A DNA stretch of 64,000 bases from Calendula officinalis. Lineage: Eukaryota > Streptophyta > Magnoliopsida > Asterales > Asteraceae. The DNA lies in assembly GCA_963853835.1 (NCBI GenBank), contig OY970827.1, positions 76,851,734 to 76,915,733 of the forward strand. Direction: 5' to 3'. How positions within the stretch are numbered: the first letter of the stretch is position 1; every line of letters begins with the position of its first letter. The notes under the pieces were generated by a model. The model saw only the letters and a program-made list of their open reading frames with translations. It made no database searches and was not told where the DNA came from. Below are positions 47,083-64,000 of this stretch, in pieces. Made by a program: the position numbers and the translations under genes.

Positions 47083-48281
47083 AAAAAAAGTGAAATTCAT
47101 ATAATTAAAATGAAGCAAAGAAAGAAAATTGACATCGAAATGGAATGCCAGAGAATTAACTCAAGAAATTAAGAAATCAATTTCTTTATTTGGTAGGATA
47201 TAAGTGAGAAATGAAATAGATTTTATTTTTCTTTTCTTTTTTTTGTAATTTTTTTTTTACAAATTGTCATACGATCAAAATCAAAATAGATAAAAACATA
47301 AAAAAATTATAAATAATCAGAACAATTGGTACAATAGTTAGCACCTCTTATATTCCATTAATTAAATACGGAGTATAACTTAGGACATTGAAATTGTTCG
47401 TAAGTCCAGAATAATAGTTGCAGGAAGTAGAAATTGAAGTCTTCCCCGAGACTAGAGTACCCCACTGAAGCTTTCGAGATTCTTCGTTCATTAGTTGATT
47501 CGATGAATTGCAGTTTGGGATGTAAACGATCGGAGTTGAGGCAAGTAACAAATAATTTAGGCTTGACTTGTTTAATAATTACTAGCCCAAACCGATTCAA
47601 CCTAACTAAATTTTAAAATTTTTGCTCAAGCTCAAACTTGAATGTTTCTAAATGTTCGAGCTCGAGATTGATACTCGTTTACTGATTTATCATTTTTTAA
47701 ATAAACTAATTTCGAACTCAATAAACTCATTTATAAGTTTGGGCTCGATAAGCGCGACTCAAATCAAAAGAATACTTATGATGTAGACTAAAAACCGATA
47801 GAATAGATTAAACCCGCTGATTCAAGAATATCGGGAAAAATCCTACCAAACCATGTTAATTTGAGAAATACCGTGCAGATGGTCTTCGAAATCTGTTCAG
47901 CACAAAGAATAATTTTGGAGAGAAAAGCTCATTTTTTGCAAATTCATCAACTGCCTATTTCATTGGAAAATACACTTTAAATATGACCCAAAATTTTGAA
48001 TGGGCCTAAAACATCAAACGCGCCAAAAGATGGACCTAAACAAAGTTCACCAAATTAAAGAAAAAAATATGAAAACGTAAATCAATTGTCCAAAACAAGG
48101 CTTTTTGGGTTGGGAAGTATCAAGTCGTAGCCCTCGTCACAAGCTTCGATTCGCAAATTCGCACGCCTGAAACGGAGACTAGAGTCGAAAGTTATGACCT
48201 TTTTAGTAAAGCCCCTTTTTTAACATGATCATGAGCTTCCATAAACATCATAAGTATTTTTGTAATTAAGTCGAAAGTTTA

Positions 48282-49409
48282 ATCTCAGCCTCTCATCTCC
48301 TTCCAGCCCTCACGCGCGCGGTGACATTTTTGTAATTAAGTCCAACTTTTCTGTCCCACACGCGCGGTGGCATTTTTGTAATTAAGACCAACTTTTCTGT
48401 CCCACACGCGGTGGCATTTTTGTAACTAAGTCCAACTTTCTCTGTCCCAGACGCGGTGGCATTTTTGTAATTAAAACCAACTTTTCTTTAATCATCGATG
48501 ATTAAACTGGGTGTAGTTTTAATCATCAATTATTAAACTTTTGAGATTGTTTTTAATCAGTTTATGAAGGGGTCACAACTCCCCTCATAAACGGAATGGA
48601 AGAAGCTAGCTTTATGCTCATCGATGATTAAACCCAACCCCAGGTTTAATCGTTAATGATTAAACACATTATCAAGTTTAATCATCGATGATTAAAAGAG
48701 CATCTTATGATTATTACACAGATAAAGTTTAATCATCGATGATTAACGTTTAATCATCGATGATTAAAACGTTTAATCATCGATGATTAAAGGATCATCT
48801 TATGATTATTACACAGATAAAGTTTAATCATCGATGATTAAAGATTAATCATCGATGATTAACGTTTAATCATCGATGATTAAAACGTTTAATCATCGAT
48901 GATTAAAGAGCATCTTATGATTATTACACAGATAAAGTTTAATCATCGATGATTAAAGTTTAATCATCGATGATTAAAGTTTAATCATCGATGATTAAAG
49001 AAAAGTTTAATCAAATAATAAAGAAAGCAAACACGCTAATCATCGATGATTAAACAACATCTTATAAAGAATTAAGAATCTAAAAAACGGAGACAAGTTT
49101 AATCATCGATGATTAAACAGCATCTTTGATTTTAAAGACAAAATTGTTCTATTAATCATTGATGATTGAACACTACACCCAGTTTAAATCATCGATGATT
49201 AAAACAATCTCAAAAGTTTAATAAAACCAAGTTTAATCATCGATGATTAAAGAAAAGTTGGACTTAATTACAAAAATGCCACCGCGTGTGGGACAGAGAA
49301 AATTGGACTTAATTACAAAAATGCCACCGCGTGCGTGAAAGAAAGTTGGACTTAATTACAAAAATGCCACCGCGCGCGTGAGGGCTGGAAGGAGATGAGT
49401 GGCTGAGAT
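48282..49409. mobile_element. Foldback element with tandem-repeat arms and palindrome core
   Basis: The left end ATCTCAGCCTCTCATCTCC and right end GGAGATGAGTGGCTGAGAT are inverted. The left arm has four ~47-bp units (GCGGTGGCATTTTTGTAATT ... AACTTTTCTGTCC). The right arm has three units in opposite orientation. Further in, GGGTGTAGTTTTAATCATC / GACTACACCCAGTTT-like blocks are also inverted. The core is an array of TTTAATCATCGATGATTAAA palindromes. Arms of inverted tandem repeats recall Drosophila FB elements. No TSD is certain and there is no ORF. Confidence 0.7.
48485..49250. repeat. Array of ~18 perfect 20-bp palindromes
   Basis: TTTAATCATCGATGATTAAA or close variants recur throughout, some back to back (48729-48790, 48820-48905, 48937-49000). 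Part is a higher-order tandem repeat of ~90-115 bp that includes GCATCTTATGATTATTACAC (about 48703, 48796, 48907). Confidence 0.92.
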
Positions 49410-49456
49410 CTATTCTCACATTCTCACCTAATATATTAATTCTCAATGGAACTCAC

Positions 49457-49459
<3 letters not shown>

Positions 49460-49507
<48 letters not shown>
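49460..49507. repeat. (TA)n microsatellite
   Basis: 48 bp of TA directly before element A1. Confidence 0.97.

Positions 49508-56288
<6,781 letters not shown>

Positions 56289-56346
<58 letters not shown>
56289..56346. repeat. (TA)n microsatellite
   Basis: A TA tract between B2 and A2. Confidence 0.97.
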
Positions 56347-56350
<4 letters not shown>

Positions 56351-58617
56351 AGGATTATATTAAGAACCCTTATTTTAAAAAGAACTCTGAGAGCTTGTAA
56401 TTGACCAATCACGAATTAGTAATTTCTTTTTCATTTAATTTATTAATAAAAATTCGTAGGGGTATAATAGGCAGATGAGAATAAAATCAGTTTTTGTAAA
56501 TTTGGAAGTTATTTAAATATTCGCTACAATCAAGGAATATTGAGATTTTATCATATTAACCCCATTTGAAAAAAACCTCCTTAAAAAAAACCCATATGCC
56601 TCTTGATATCTCTTTCTCTCTATGTGATCTCTTTCTCTCTACGAAGAACCCAAGCCGCCTAATGTCGCCGGAAAACATTGTCGGGGAAGAAGGAAACTGA
56701 AACGAATAGCGATCTCCAGGTCAGATCTGACGACTTTTTGCGTCAATTGTTTTGTATCTTCAGGTTAGAATGTCAACTTCTTCTTTTCCGGCGACTTTCA
56801 GGTGAGATCTGCGGCGGCACTGGTTCATAATCCAGTGGCTGGAGCAGGTGAGATTTATATGTTATGTTGGTTTTTAGCTTGAAGACTTCCAAAGTTGCGA
56901 TTTTAGAATTGATTTTCTGCAATTTATTTATTGACTCACAATGGTGATTTTCGTTTACTCATTCAGTGGACGTAATTATAGAGTAAAAAATTACAATATT
57001 ACAATATGCTTATATGCAACACCACTTTAGAATAAAAAATTATGATATTGCAATTATTCAGTATGCAATAAAAAATTATATGCAACGCCACTATGTTACT
57101 ATTATGCTTATATGTTCATTAAGCAATAAAAAAATTATTCATAAAATATTATTCATTGAATGTAATAATTAAATTGTTAATTATTTACATAAAACTAGTG
57201 AAATAGTCTATGTTATTTGATAGATTAATTAATTATTAGTCATCTAATATTTGTTTTGCTTTGCAGTGGCTGGTACAATGAGCGGTTGTTGTCAACATTG
57301 GTGCAAATCATTCTTACGAAGGAGGTGATTAAGATTAAGGTGTTATGATTAAGCAATTAAAGTGTTGTTGATGTTGGCATTAGTGTAGATGATTATGTCT
57401 TGTGAGTCAAAGTTTGCTTTTGTGTTGGTCTTGTTTAGAATAACATAAATGTTATTCTTTTGATACATATGTGTTGTACGTGCATGTATGTTATTCAATA
57501 TTTTTTTAAGCTTTTATTAAACTACATTTTTCAGTTGGATAACATAAATGTTATATTGTAATTATTTGTTCTTTGAAATAATTTTTACCTTTTGTAAGGA
57601 TAAGTTGAACATGTGTGTTCAAATATGTTTTACATAAATGTTCTGGTGATATATGTTACATAAATGTTTTTTCATATATGTTACAAAAATATTTCTGGTT
57701 ACGTATGTTACGATTAGTTCAAACATATATGTTTTTGCATATATGTTACATAAATGTTCCGAGGATCAAAAATATATCAATATAAAGTGACATAACATGA
57801 TGATGATTTTAATTCATGATGTTTACCTACGGGTAATAAGAAAGACTTGGTTATATTCAATTAAAACATGAAAAATGGTATTTAGTTTTATAATTTGTGC
57901 CTACTCATAGGCCTATCAATTTAATCATGACAAGTGTCGAAATCAACGGATGATACGAGGAGAATTAGTGGGTTACACATGTTAAGTTTAGAAATGGGTA
58001 GACACATGGGTAGGCACAAATGGTAGGACCGAATACCATTTCTCTTAAAACATACCTTTATTTGGTTTACCAACATTACGCATGTTACTTATAAATCGTA
58101 CTATGTTACTTATTGAAACATATTTTATAAACGTTAATATATTTTACAAACTGACATGGTCAGACCAATGATAAATATTTAACAACAATTGAAGAAAAAA
58201 CTAAACCATTTAAAACAAAACTAAACAAAAACATATCTGGCCAGATTATTTTAATTAAAACAAAATCAAACTATTTTTGGATGGTGGGTGATCATTTACG
58301 AAAATAGGGGGAAGTTGTGCGATATGAGGAATCATGCATGTTTTTAGGAATGTGGTGATCAATTACGTAATCTTAGGGGGAAGGTTGGTAACCGTTCATG
58401 ACATTTTCATTGATTTTATTTATTATAATTTTTTCCCTTTTAAAGGTTTACCGAAATACCCTTTTGGTTATTAAAACTCTGACCAAAATTGGTTTAATAA
58501 TTACACATATGCCATTTTATAATCTACACCATTAGATTGATTATTCAGTGGCTATGATTGAAATTAAATAGTTCTCAGAGTTCTTTTTAAAATCAGGGTT
58601 CTCAATAACTCGACCCT
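56347..58617 (+). mobile_element. TIR element A2 in (TA)n
   Basis: The left end GTGAAGGATTATATTAAGAA and the complement of the right end, GGGTCGAGTTATTGAGAACC, both run into TTTTAAAAAGAACTCTGAGA. The internal block at 57260-57520 is clearly homologous to A1 50490-50740 in the same orientation, and the two differ elsewhere. A donor at GGAGCAG|GTGAGA (56847/56848) and an acceptor before 57267 keep the split frame in phase, ending MSGCCQHWCKSFLRRR. Confidence 0.78.
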
Positions 58618-58630
58618 ATATATATATATA

Positions 58631-58982
58631 GAAGTGGATCCTGTGAGGACTCAAAAAACGGTGAGGACTCGCGAGGACACCTCAAAAAAATTCAAAAAAA
58701 TTCCGGAAAAAATATATATAACTCCTCATGATTATTACTACATTTGACAAAAAAAATTTGAAAAAAAAATAATGATCCACTTTTTTTTATAGATCATAAC
58801 AATGATCCATAATTTTTTTTGGATATTTTTGAAAATTTGTTTTTTTTTATCTTATAGGCTGCGATTTTTATTTTTAAGAAAGAAATTTTTTTGAAAATTT
58901 TTTGTTTTAGATCATTTTCAGAGTTTTTTTGGAGTATTCGTAGTCCTCACCAGTTTTTGAGTACTCACCGGATCCGGACCCT
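58631..58982. mobile_element. TIR MITE C in TA repeat
   Basis: The left end GGATCCTGTGAGGACTC with AAAAAACGGTGAGGACT pairs with the right complement GGATCCGGTGAGTACTC with AAAAACTGGTGAGGACT. TATATA tracts lie on both sides. The interior is AT-rich with short inverted motifs (ATGATCCA / TAGATCAT). Non-coding. Confidence 0.85.
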
Positions 58983-58988
58983 ATATAT

Positions 58989-59399
58989 TGAGAGCTGATT
59001 GGTTGGAGCCTAAACCAGCACGGAAGGAGCTGAAGATATTTAAAATTGTATTGTATATTTTAAAAACTACCCCTATTTTAGGGTGTGATTTATAAAAAAC
59101 GGAACTGAACTATGAGAATTACACGAACATAAATGAAAGATTTACAAATGTTTTAAGTTGATACCTATAATAGGGTTACTTTTGCAAATAATCACAAAAT
59201 TTTAGTTTTTCACCCTTAAATTTTTACTAATGACAAACATATTTTAATTATTATTCTAATTTAACATAAACTTAAACCAAATAAAATATTTATATTTTAG
59301 AAAATTTATCATTAAAAAGTTAACTGAAATACGATCAGAATGAACCCAATATTATAATATTTTTTACATATAGATTTCTTTTAGTATAAGTTACAAAAT

Positions 59400-59441
<42 letters not shown>

Positions 59442-59502
59442 CCCTAATAAATCATTGTTCATAGCAAATCGAATCTAAATCTTAACGTAAACAAATGAAT
59501 TT
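58989..59502. other. Intergenic with an (AT)n tract
   Basis: AT-rich DNA with an (AT)n run at 59408-59439. No gene. If the Helitron-like end at 59541 is real, this is part of its body. Confidence 0.4.
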
Positions 59503-59541
59503 TTTAAATCCCGCAGCATCGCGCGGTCACTACAATCCTTG
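59503..59541 (+). mobile_element. Helitron-like 3' terminus (hairpin plus CTTG|T)
   Basis: The GC-rich hairpin-like CCCGCAGCATCGCGCGG is followed about 11 bases later by CTTG and T, as at 7059 and on the minus strand at 1952. The 5' end was not identified. Confidence 0.35.
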
Positions 59542-59676
59542 TATTAAATATTATCCAACCTCTATAACAACCCACATGTTCTACCATTTTAAACACACTA
59601 TCACATATTCATCTTTTAAACTCATTATCACATACTCCCTGGCCTTCTTCTTATTTCATACTTTTTCTCCGCTTAA

Positions 59677-60996
59677 ATGGATCAAAACAATAATTACAAT
59701 GATTATTGGCAGGATTATGTAAATGCAACGTCCGTCTTCGATGCGAGTCAAGCTATTGAAAGGCTTGATTATCTGGATGCAGAAGAAGCTGAGAATTCCA
59801 CCGTGCCAAGAGCACCACGAAGATACATACCAAGAGATCGCATTGCTGCTGGTCAACATTTATGGAATGATTACTTTGATGATAATGTCGTTTACACCCG
59901 GACTACTACTGTAGACGGTTTCGTATGTCGAAAAATTTGTTTACCCGTATATGCCAAGGTATACATTTTTTTAATACACAGGGTCCATTACCTTCGTATT
60001 TTAATTTTTTCCGGCCAAGGCTGGATGCAGAGGGTTACCCAGTTTTAATGTATTTCGAAAGTGTACCTCATCCATACGTCAATTGGAGTACGGTTGTGCT
60101 GGCGATGCGTTTGATGAGTACCTACACATGGGTCAACAAACGTCATACGATTGCTGGACAACTTTTGTAAATGTGTTTCCATCTATACTCGACTGAGTAT
60201 TTGCGAAAACCAACAACTCTTGATGTCCAACGATTACATGCTAAATATCAAGATATACATGGTTTTCCTAGAATGCTTGGTAACATTGATTGTATGCATT
60301 GGCCTTGGAGAAATTGTCCAACGGCATGGCAAGGCCAATACACACTGGGTGATCAAGGATGCCCAACAATAATGCTTGAAGGGGTTGCGTCATACGATTT
60401 GTGGATTTGGCATGCGTACTTTGGCCCGACGGGTTCGAATAACGACATAAATGTCCTTAATGAATCTAATTTGTTTAATGATTTAAGGCAAGGCATGGCT
60501 CCTACAGTTCCATTTTACTATTGCGGGTGGGCAATTTACAAAGGGTTGTTATCTACATGTTCGTATTTATCCGAATGGGCAACGCTTGTTAATTTGTTTA
60601 ATGTCCAATTGAAGAAAAGAACTTGAAGTTCAAGCGGTTCCAGGAATCCGCAAGGAAGGATGTCGAACGAGCATTTGGAGTGCTTCAATTCAAGGACGGT
60701 GGGGAATCATTAAAAACCCGGCACGACCATATAGTATGAACAAAATATGACAAATCATGTACACTTGTGTGATCTTACACAACATGATTACTGAAGACAA
60801 TGGCCGAACAATTTGTCCAATTGAAGAAGACTATACGGCTAACCCCACAAATACCCCACAAAGTACATGGCATGAACGGGTTGCAGCTCAATTGCGCATT
60901 GAAAAGGAGTTACGTGATCGAGTAGTGCATCATAAACTTCGTAATGCCCTAATCGAACACATTTGGATCCTCCCAGCAAACTACCGTCAACGTTAA
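59677..60996 (+). pseudogene. PIF/Harbinger transposase (DDE_Tnp_4 / ALP1-like), broken
   Basis: The reading starts MDQNNNYNDYWQDYVNA and shows the plant Harbinger signature RRYIPRDRIAAGQHLW, then in other frames MSKNLFTRICQGI, CAGDAFDEYLHMGQQTSYDC, NIDCMHWPW, GSNNDINVLNESN and DVERAFG, and finally MYTCVILHNMITED to the end at 60996. The three catalytic acids (D in NIDCMHW, D in SNNDIN, E in DVERAF) can all be seen, but at least four frame changes (near 59912, 60020-60170, 60530-60600, 60640-60760) separate the parts. It is an old, inactive copy. The partner Myb-like ORF2 is absent. Confidence 0.9.
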
Positions 60997-61220
60997 AAAA
61001 ATAATTAATCGTAATGTTTATTATTATTATTATTGTAATGTTTTTTTTTTATTATTAATGTAATGTTTTTTTTATTCAATATAATGGTTTTTTTATTAAT
61101 TAAAAATGATGATGTGAAGGATGTGTTAGTTATGGGTTAATGATGAGTTAATGTTGGCACAACCGAATCAGTAACGCGTCTTAAGTATGAGGATGATGTG
61201 GCGCTAGTGATGGGTTTAGA
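60997..61220 (+). repeat. 3' subterminal part of the Harbinger element
   Basis: A T/TATTA-rich run is followed by GATGATGTGGCGCTAGTGATGGGTTTAG, similar to the end of the element at 18757-19287. The terminal repeat itself is missing; the sequence changes just before the B-type end at 61232. Confidence 0.6.
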
Positions 61221-61231
61221 AAACATTTGAT

Positions 61232-61288
61232 GTTAGGATGGTTCTGCGGTTCTGCAGCCTTAAAAGGTTCTGCACTGAATCGGACCAT
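61232..61288 (+). mobile_element. Isolated right end of a B-type element
   Basis: GGTTCTGCGGTTCTGCAGCC, AAAAGGTTCTGC and ACTGAATCGGACC match the right TIR of B1/B2 and run into a (TA)n tract (61289-61301). No left end is nearby. Confidence 0.75.
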
Positions 61289-61300
61289 GTATATATATAT

Positions 61301-61500
61301 AAGTGAGATCGGGGGATAACTCAATTTTTTGTGAGGATTGTAAGGACAATTCTTAATCAATCGTTTAAATAATTTTGGATCATTATCAATAAATATTTGC
61401 ACCTAAAGATCCAAATTTTTTGACAATGATTCAAAATTTCTAAATTAATTGGTTGAAAATTATCCTTACAATCCTACTAAAATTTAAGTCCTTCCCATAG
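61301..61500. mobile_element. TIR MITE D in TA repeat
   Basis: GGATAACTCAATTTTTTGTG then AGGATTGTAAGGACAATTCT on the left pair with the complement of the right: GGACTTAAATTTTAGT then AGGATTGTAAGGATAATTTT. It is 200 bp and non-coding, and lies next to (TA)n. Confidence 0.75.
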
Positions 61501-61870
61501 TTTGCCGTTCAAAAATAGAATAAAATTAGCGACATATTTGTGTTGGACCTGAATTAACGACGTAATTGGGTCGGACATTTTTCAGGGACAAATTTGTGTC
61601 GGACCTGTATTAACGACATAATTTGTATTGGGATGGATTTGGGTCAGTCCATTATTGCATCAGAGAATTATTAGTAATGGATTTGCGTCAGACATATTTA
61701 GCTTCAGCCTTCAGATTTATGACAGTTTTAGTGTGTTTTGAGATAGAATTTTTGTCGAATTATAAAAAAAATGACAAATATCCAATAATGTGTCACCAAG
61801 CGGGCCGGAAAATTTTATACTCTATACAGTCCACCTTCTATTTTCTTGGTTTAATGAGTCGATCACACCT
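61501..61870. other. Possible CACTA-like internal remnant
   Basis: Repeated GTCGGACCTG/TTAACGAC motifs resemble CACTA internal or subterminal DNA (compare 13150-13350 and 62445-62465). No termini were found and no gene is supported. Confidence 0.3.
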
Positions 61871-61873
61871 TTA

Positions 61874-62149
61874 GAGGGTGTTTGAGAAAGTTTTAAAAAA
61901 AAATTATTAACTTATTGTATTTTCAAGAAGTAAATAAATTATAAAATATTTAGAAAACGTAATTTATTAACTTATTATATTTTCAAGAAGTAAATAAATT
62001 AATAAAATATTTGGGTAAAGACGTCAAAAATGAGATTTTAAGGAGTAAGGTACTTAACCTTACTTTGGTACTTACCTTACTTTTCAAAACACTTTTTCAG
62101 AAAATCAATAAGTTAATAAATATTTCAAAAGTCACATCCAAACGTACCC
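61874..62149. mobile_element. Tourist-like MITE with internal duplication
   Basis: GAGGGTGTTTGAGAAAG and CACATCCAAACGTACCC form imperfect inverted ends between TTA (61871-61873) and TTA (62150-62152). Inside, TTATTAACTTATTATATTTT with CAAGAAGTAAATAAATTA occurs twice in tandem (about 61905 and 61967). Confidence 0.6.
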
Positions 62150-62980
62150 TTATATGAAGATAAATGATATTGATGTATGATATTTGTGCATATTTCATAT
62201 TTTTACACACCACAAGATGACATGTGTAACCTGTTATATCATCATTTGATTTTGATATTTGTCTTAATCAACTGAGTATGCACAAACAATGAACATTAAT
62301 ATCATTTCTTTTATATGAAATTGCATTTGCTTTATTTGCAACCGATTTACTAATCTTTTTACAAAAAATGTTTTTAGCCCACCGTGCAAATTTGATAAAA
62401 TCCGATCCAAATCCAGTGCAAATCCAACACAAGATATTAGCATTCGTGACGAAATTCCGTCGAAATTATAATATTTTAGCATTCTTCAATGTATCTTGCC
62501 ACACCTTTAAGAAATTTTAAGTGTATATAATACTGTTAAGATGTGCTTAGTGCACATCTTAAAATGATCCTTAAATAAATGTATAATGTTTTTACTCATA
62601 CTCTTGTTTATTTATACTATTTTTTGCTTGCAAATATTACCCACTAACAATGGACAAGTGATGTTTTAATTTTATGCCGGATTTAATTGGTCCCAATTAA
62701 CATATTTACAAATGAATGACACACCAGAAAATGATATAGAGTAATCTTTATAAGTAGGTGAATAATTTGTTTTTGGCTCAATCATTTCAATCCAATTTAA
62801 CAAAAGGAAAATAAAACATAAAAACTTGTTACTTCAAGAATTATTAAAAAAAATAAAAAATCCTCCATATCTTACAAAATGTGTCATTATCAAGAACTTG
62901 ATATAAATTAGACTCGTTCTACGAGATGTAAGGCACACCACCTCTAAACATACAAACTTATTTCTCCCAAAATAAAGTTT
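62150..62980 (+). promoter_or_regulatory. Upstream region of the phospholipase gene
   Basis: No gene is seen. CTTTATAAGTAGG at about 62747 is a reasonable TATA box, about 230 bp before the ATG, followed by an A-rich leader. Confidence 0.35.
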
Positions 62981-63500
62981 ATGGATTCACAAACATACGA
63001 TGAGCTCCATGGAAGCAACAATTGGGTTGGTCTTCTTGACCCTTTGGATATTAACCTAAGAACCCTCGTCATAGGCTACGGTGACCTTTCATCAGCCGCT
63101 GAACGAGCGTTTAATAGGGATACTGTCTCTAAGTATTGCGGCTATAGCCACTTTGGCAAAAGCTTGTTTTTCAAAGGAGCCATGCTCCCGTGGGCCGAAT
63201 CTAAGTACCAAGTCACTTCTTTCATTTATGCAACCGCTCATGTTAACTATTGGCTTGCTCTTTTCTTTCCTGGCTTGTCCCGCAAGGGTAGTGAATTTGA
63301 AACGAATTGGATGGGGTACATTGTGGTTTCTAATGATGAGTATAGTAAGTCCATTGGTCGTCGTGAAATATGTGTGGTGTGGCGTGGCACGGTTAGGAAT
63401 TATGAGTGGATAGATGATGTAGCCGGTGCTATGCCCGTATCAGCCGAGCCATTGCTCCCAAGTACTAAACCAAATGGCGCGATACACATCGGACTAGAAG
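62981..63500 (+). CDS. Class II (DAD1-like) phospholipase A1, first exon
   Basis: The frame starts MDSQTYDELHGSNNWVGLLD and matches the N-terminal part of plant PLA1-II lipases: LDPLDINLRTLVIGYGD, AERAFNRD, SKYCGYSHFGKSLFF, KYQVTSFIYATAHV, NWMGYIVVSND and RREICVVWRGTVRNYEW. These cytosolic enzymes release fatty acids from the sn-1 position of glycerolipids and belong to the lipase_3 alpha/beta-hydrolase fold. They lack a transit peptide, as here. The likely donor is CTAGAAG|GTGTGG (63500/63501). The frame would otherwise stop at 63535. The GHSLG serine motif, Asp and His are not in the window, so either later exons lie beyond 64000 or the gene is truncated. Confidence 0.85.
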
Positions 63501-64000
63501 GTGTGGTTTATAGCCTTTTTACTCGTTATTTTTAATAGTAACTCACTCACTTATCACACTACACTTTTAATACATCATTTTATTTGTTTCGTTTGAGTTC
63601 TGAACCAACAACTCATTGGTTGACTTGACATCTTGATACCGCTAGGCTAGTTTAATGGTCAAACAAAATTGTAACTAGTAGCCACGTTTACATAATTTAG
63701 AATACACTTATAGGACTCATCGGTTTGAAAAGTTGTGTTCGTGAAAGCGAACAAAAAAATTGGTCGTCACAAATTGATTTCTACATTCTTAGCTTGAATA
63801 AAGAATTATCGATGAAATTTATTATAAACTATAAGGATGATTTGTGTAATTTACTGTTGAATAAATTTTATATTTTTCTTCACCCTTCTAAACACATAAA
63901 CTTATTATCTTCATTTATAAGCGCAAAATATACCTTATGACAAATTTTGTGAACTCGACTAAAGTAACAAGTTTTTCAAACTTATATATGTGAACAACTT
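63501..64000 (+). other. Probable intron or flank of the phospholipase gene
   Basis: No lipase motif can be found in any frame; only AT-rich DNA with short open frames. Confidence 0.4.

Larger units (their letters stand above)
45291..48281. other. 3' flank of the RRM gene and intergenic DNA
   Basis: The first few hundred bases are likely the 3' UTR. No further gene is supported. The interval contains a perfect hairpin (45958-45990), a 30-bp tandem duplication (47022-47082) and a GCTCGAGCTC-type patch near 47640-47760 that may be an old hAT-like repeat. Confidence 0.45.

Noticed and set aside
48485..49250. CRISPR-like array of repeats
   Set aside because: The repeats are perfect palindromes with irregular, related spacers and no cas genes, in a plant nuclear context. 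It is a foldback/satellite array.

Overview
This is a stretch of nuclear plant DNA. It is AT-rich, has split genes with GT-AG introns, and is dominated by transposable elements. The gene content (an MO1-type FAD monooxygenase, a BEARSKIN-type NAC factor, an ARP1-like RRM protein, a class II phospholipase A1) marks it as a flowering plant, most likely a eudicot. An asterid or Asteraceae is only a guess from the general look of the repeats. No bacterial, organellar or rRNA/tRNA genes were seen.

Host genes. Four loci are well supported. (1) The last two exons of an FAD-dependent monooxygenase lie at 198-1422 (+), cut by the window start. (2) A complete three-exon NAC gene of the BRN1/BRN2 root-cap class lies at 7796-9878 (-). 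(3) A complete six-exon RRM gene lies at 41745-45290 (+). (4) The first exon of a class II (DAD1-like) phospholipase A1 lies at 62981-63500 (+), close to the window end. They are unrelated genes that happen to be neighbours; nothing suggests a pathway cluster.

Mobile DNA, left to right. At 1.5-3.8 kb there is a short terminal-inverted-repeat (TIR) element, a Helitron-like end, two Stowaway-like MITEs and two hAT MITEs with 8-bp target-site duplications (TSDs). At 4482-7059 a Helitron-like element carries a TATA/leader, an unidentified exon and a broken TOPLESS fragment. At 10.7-20 kb there are several MITEs, a 5'-truncated LINE, a triple nest (MITE in MITE with a solo LTR inside), a hAT inside a Stowaway, a Harbinger-like element and a tRNA-derived SINE. 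At 20149-31030 there is a 10.9-kb Sirevirus-like Ty1-copia element with TSD CTAAT and decayed ORFs. At 33.0-34.2 kb there are hAT and Harbinger MITEs. At 34201-38766 there is a young but frameshifted 4.6-kb Ty1-copia element with TSD AAGCT.

The most unusual part is 48.2-61.5 kb. It opens with a foldback element whose arms are built of ~47-bp tandem repeats around a core of many copies of a perfect 20-bp palindrome. Then comes an unbroken chain of TIR elements joined only by (TA)n tracts, in the order A1-B1-B2-A2-C. The two A elements share a small split reading frame ending in a Cys/Arg-rich tail. The two B elements are inverted relative to each other. A broken PIF/Harbinger transposase gene, a partial B end and two more MITEs follow.

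All assignments come from reading the sequence. Family names are from recognisable motifs, and nothing was searched against a database.
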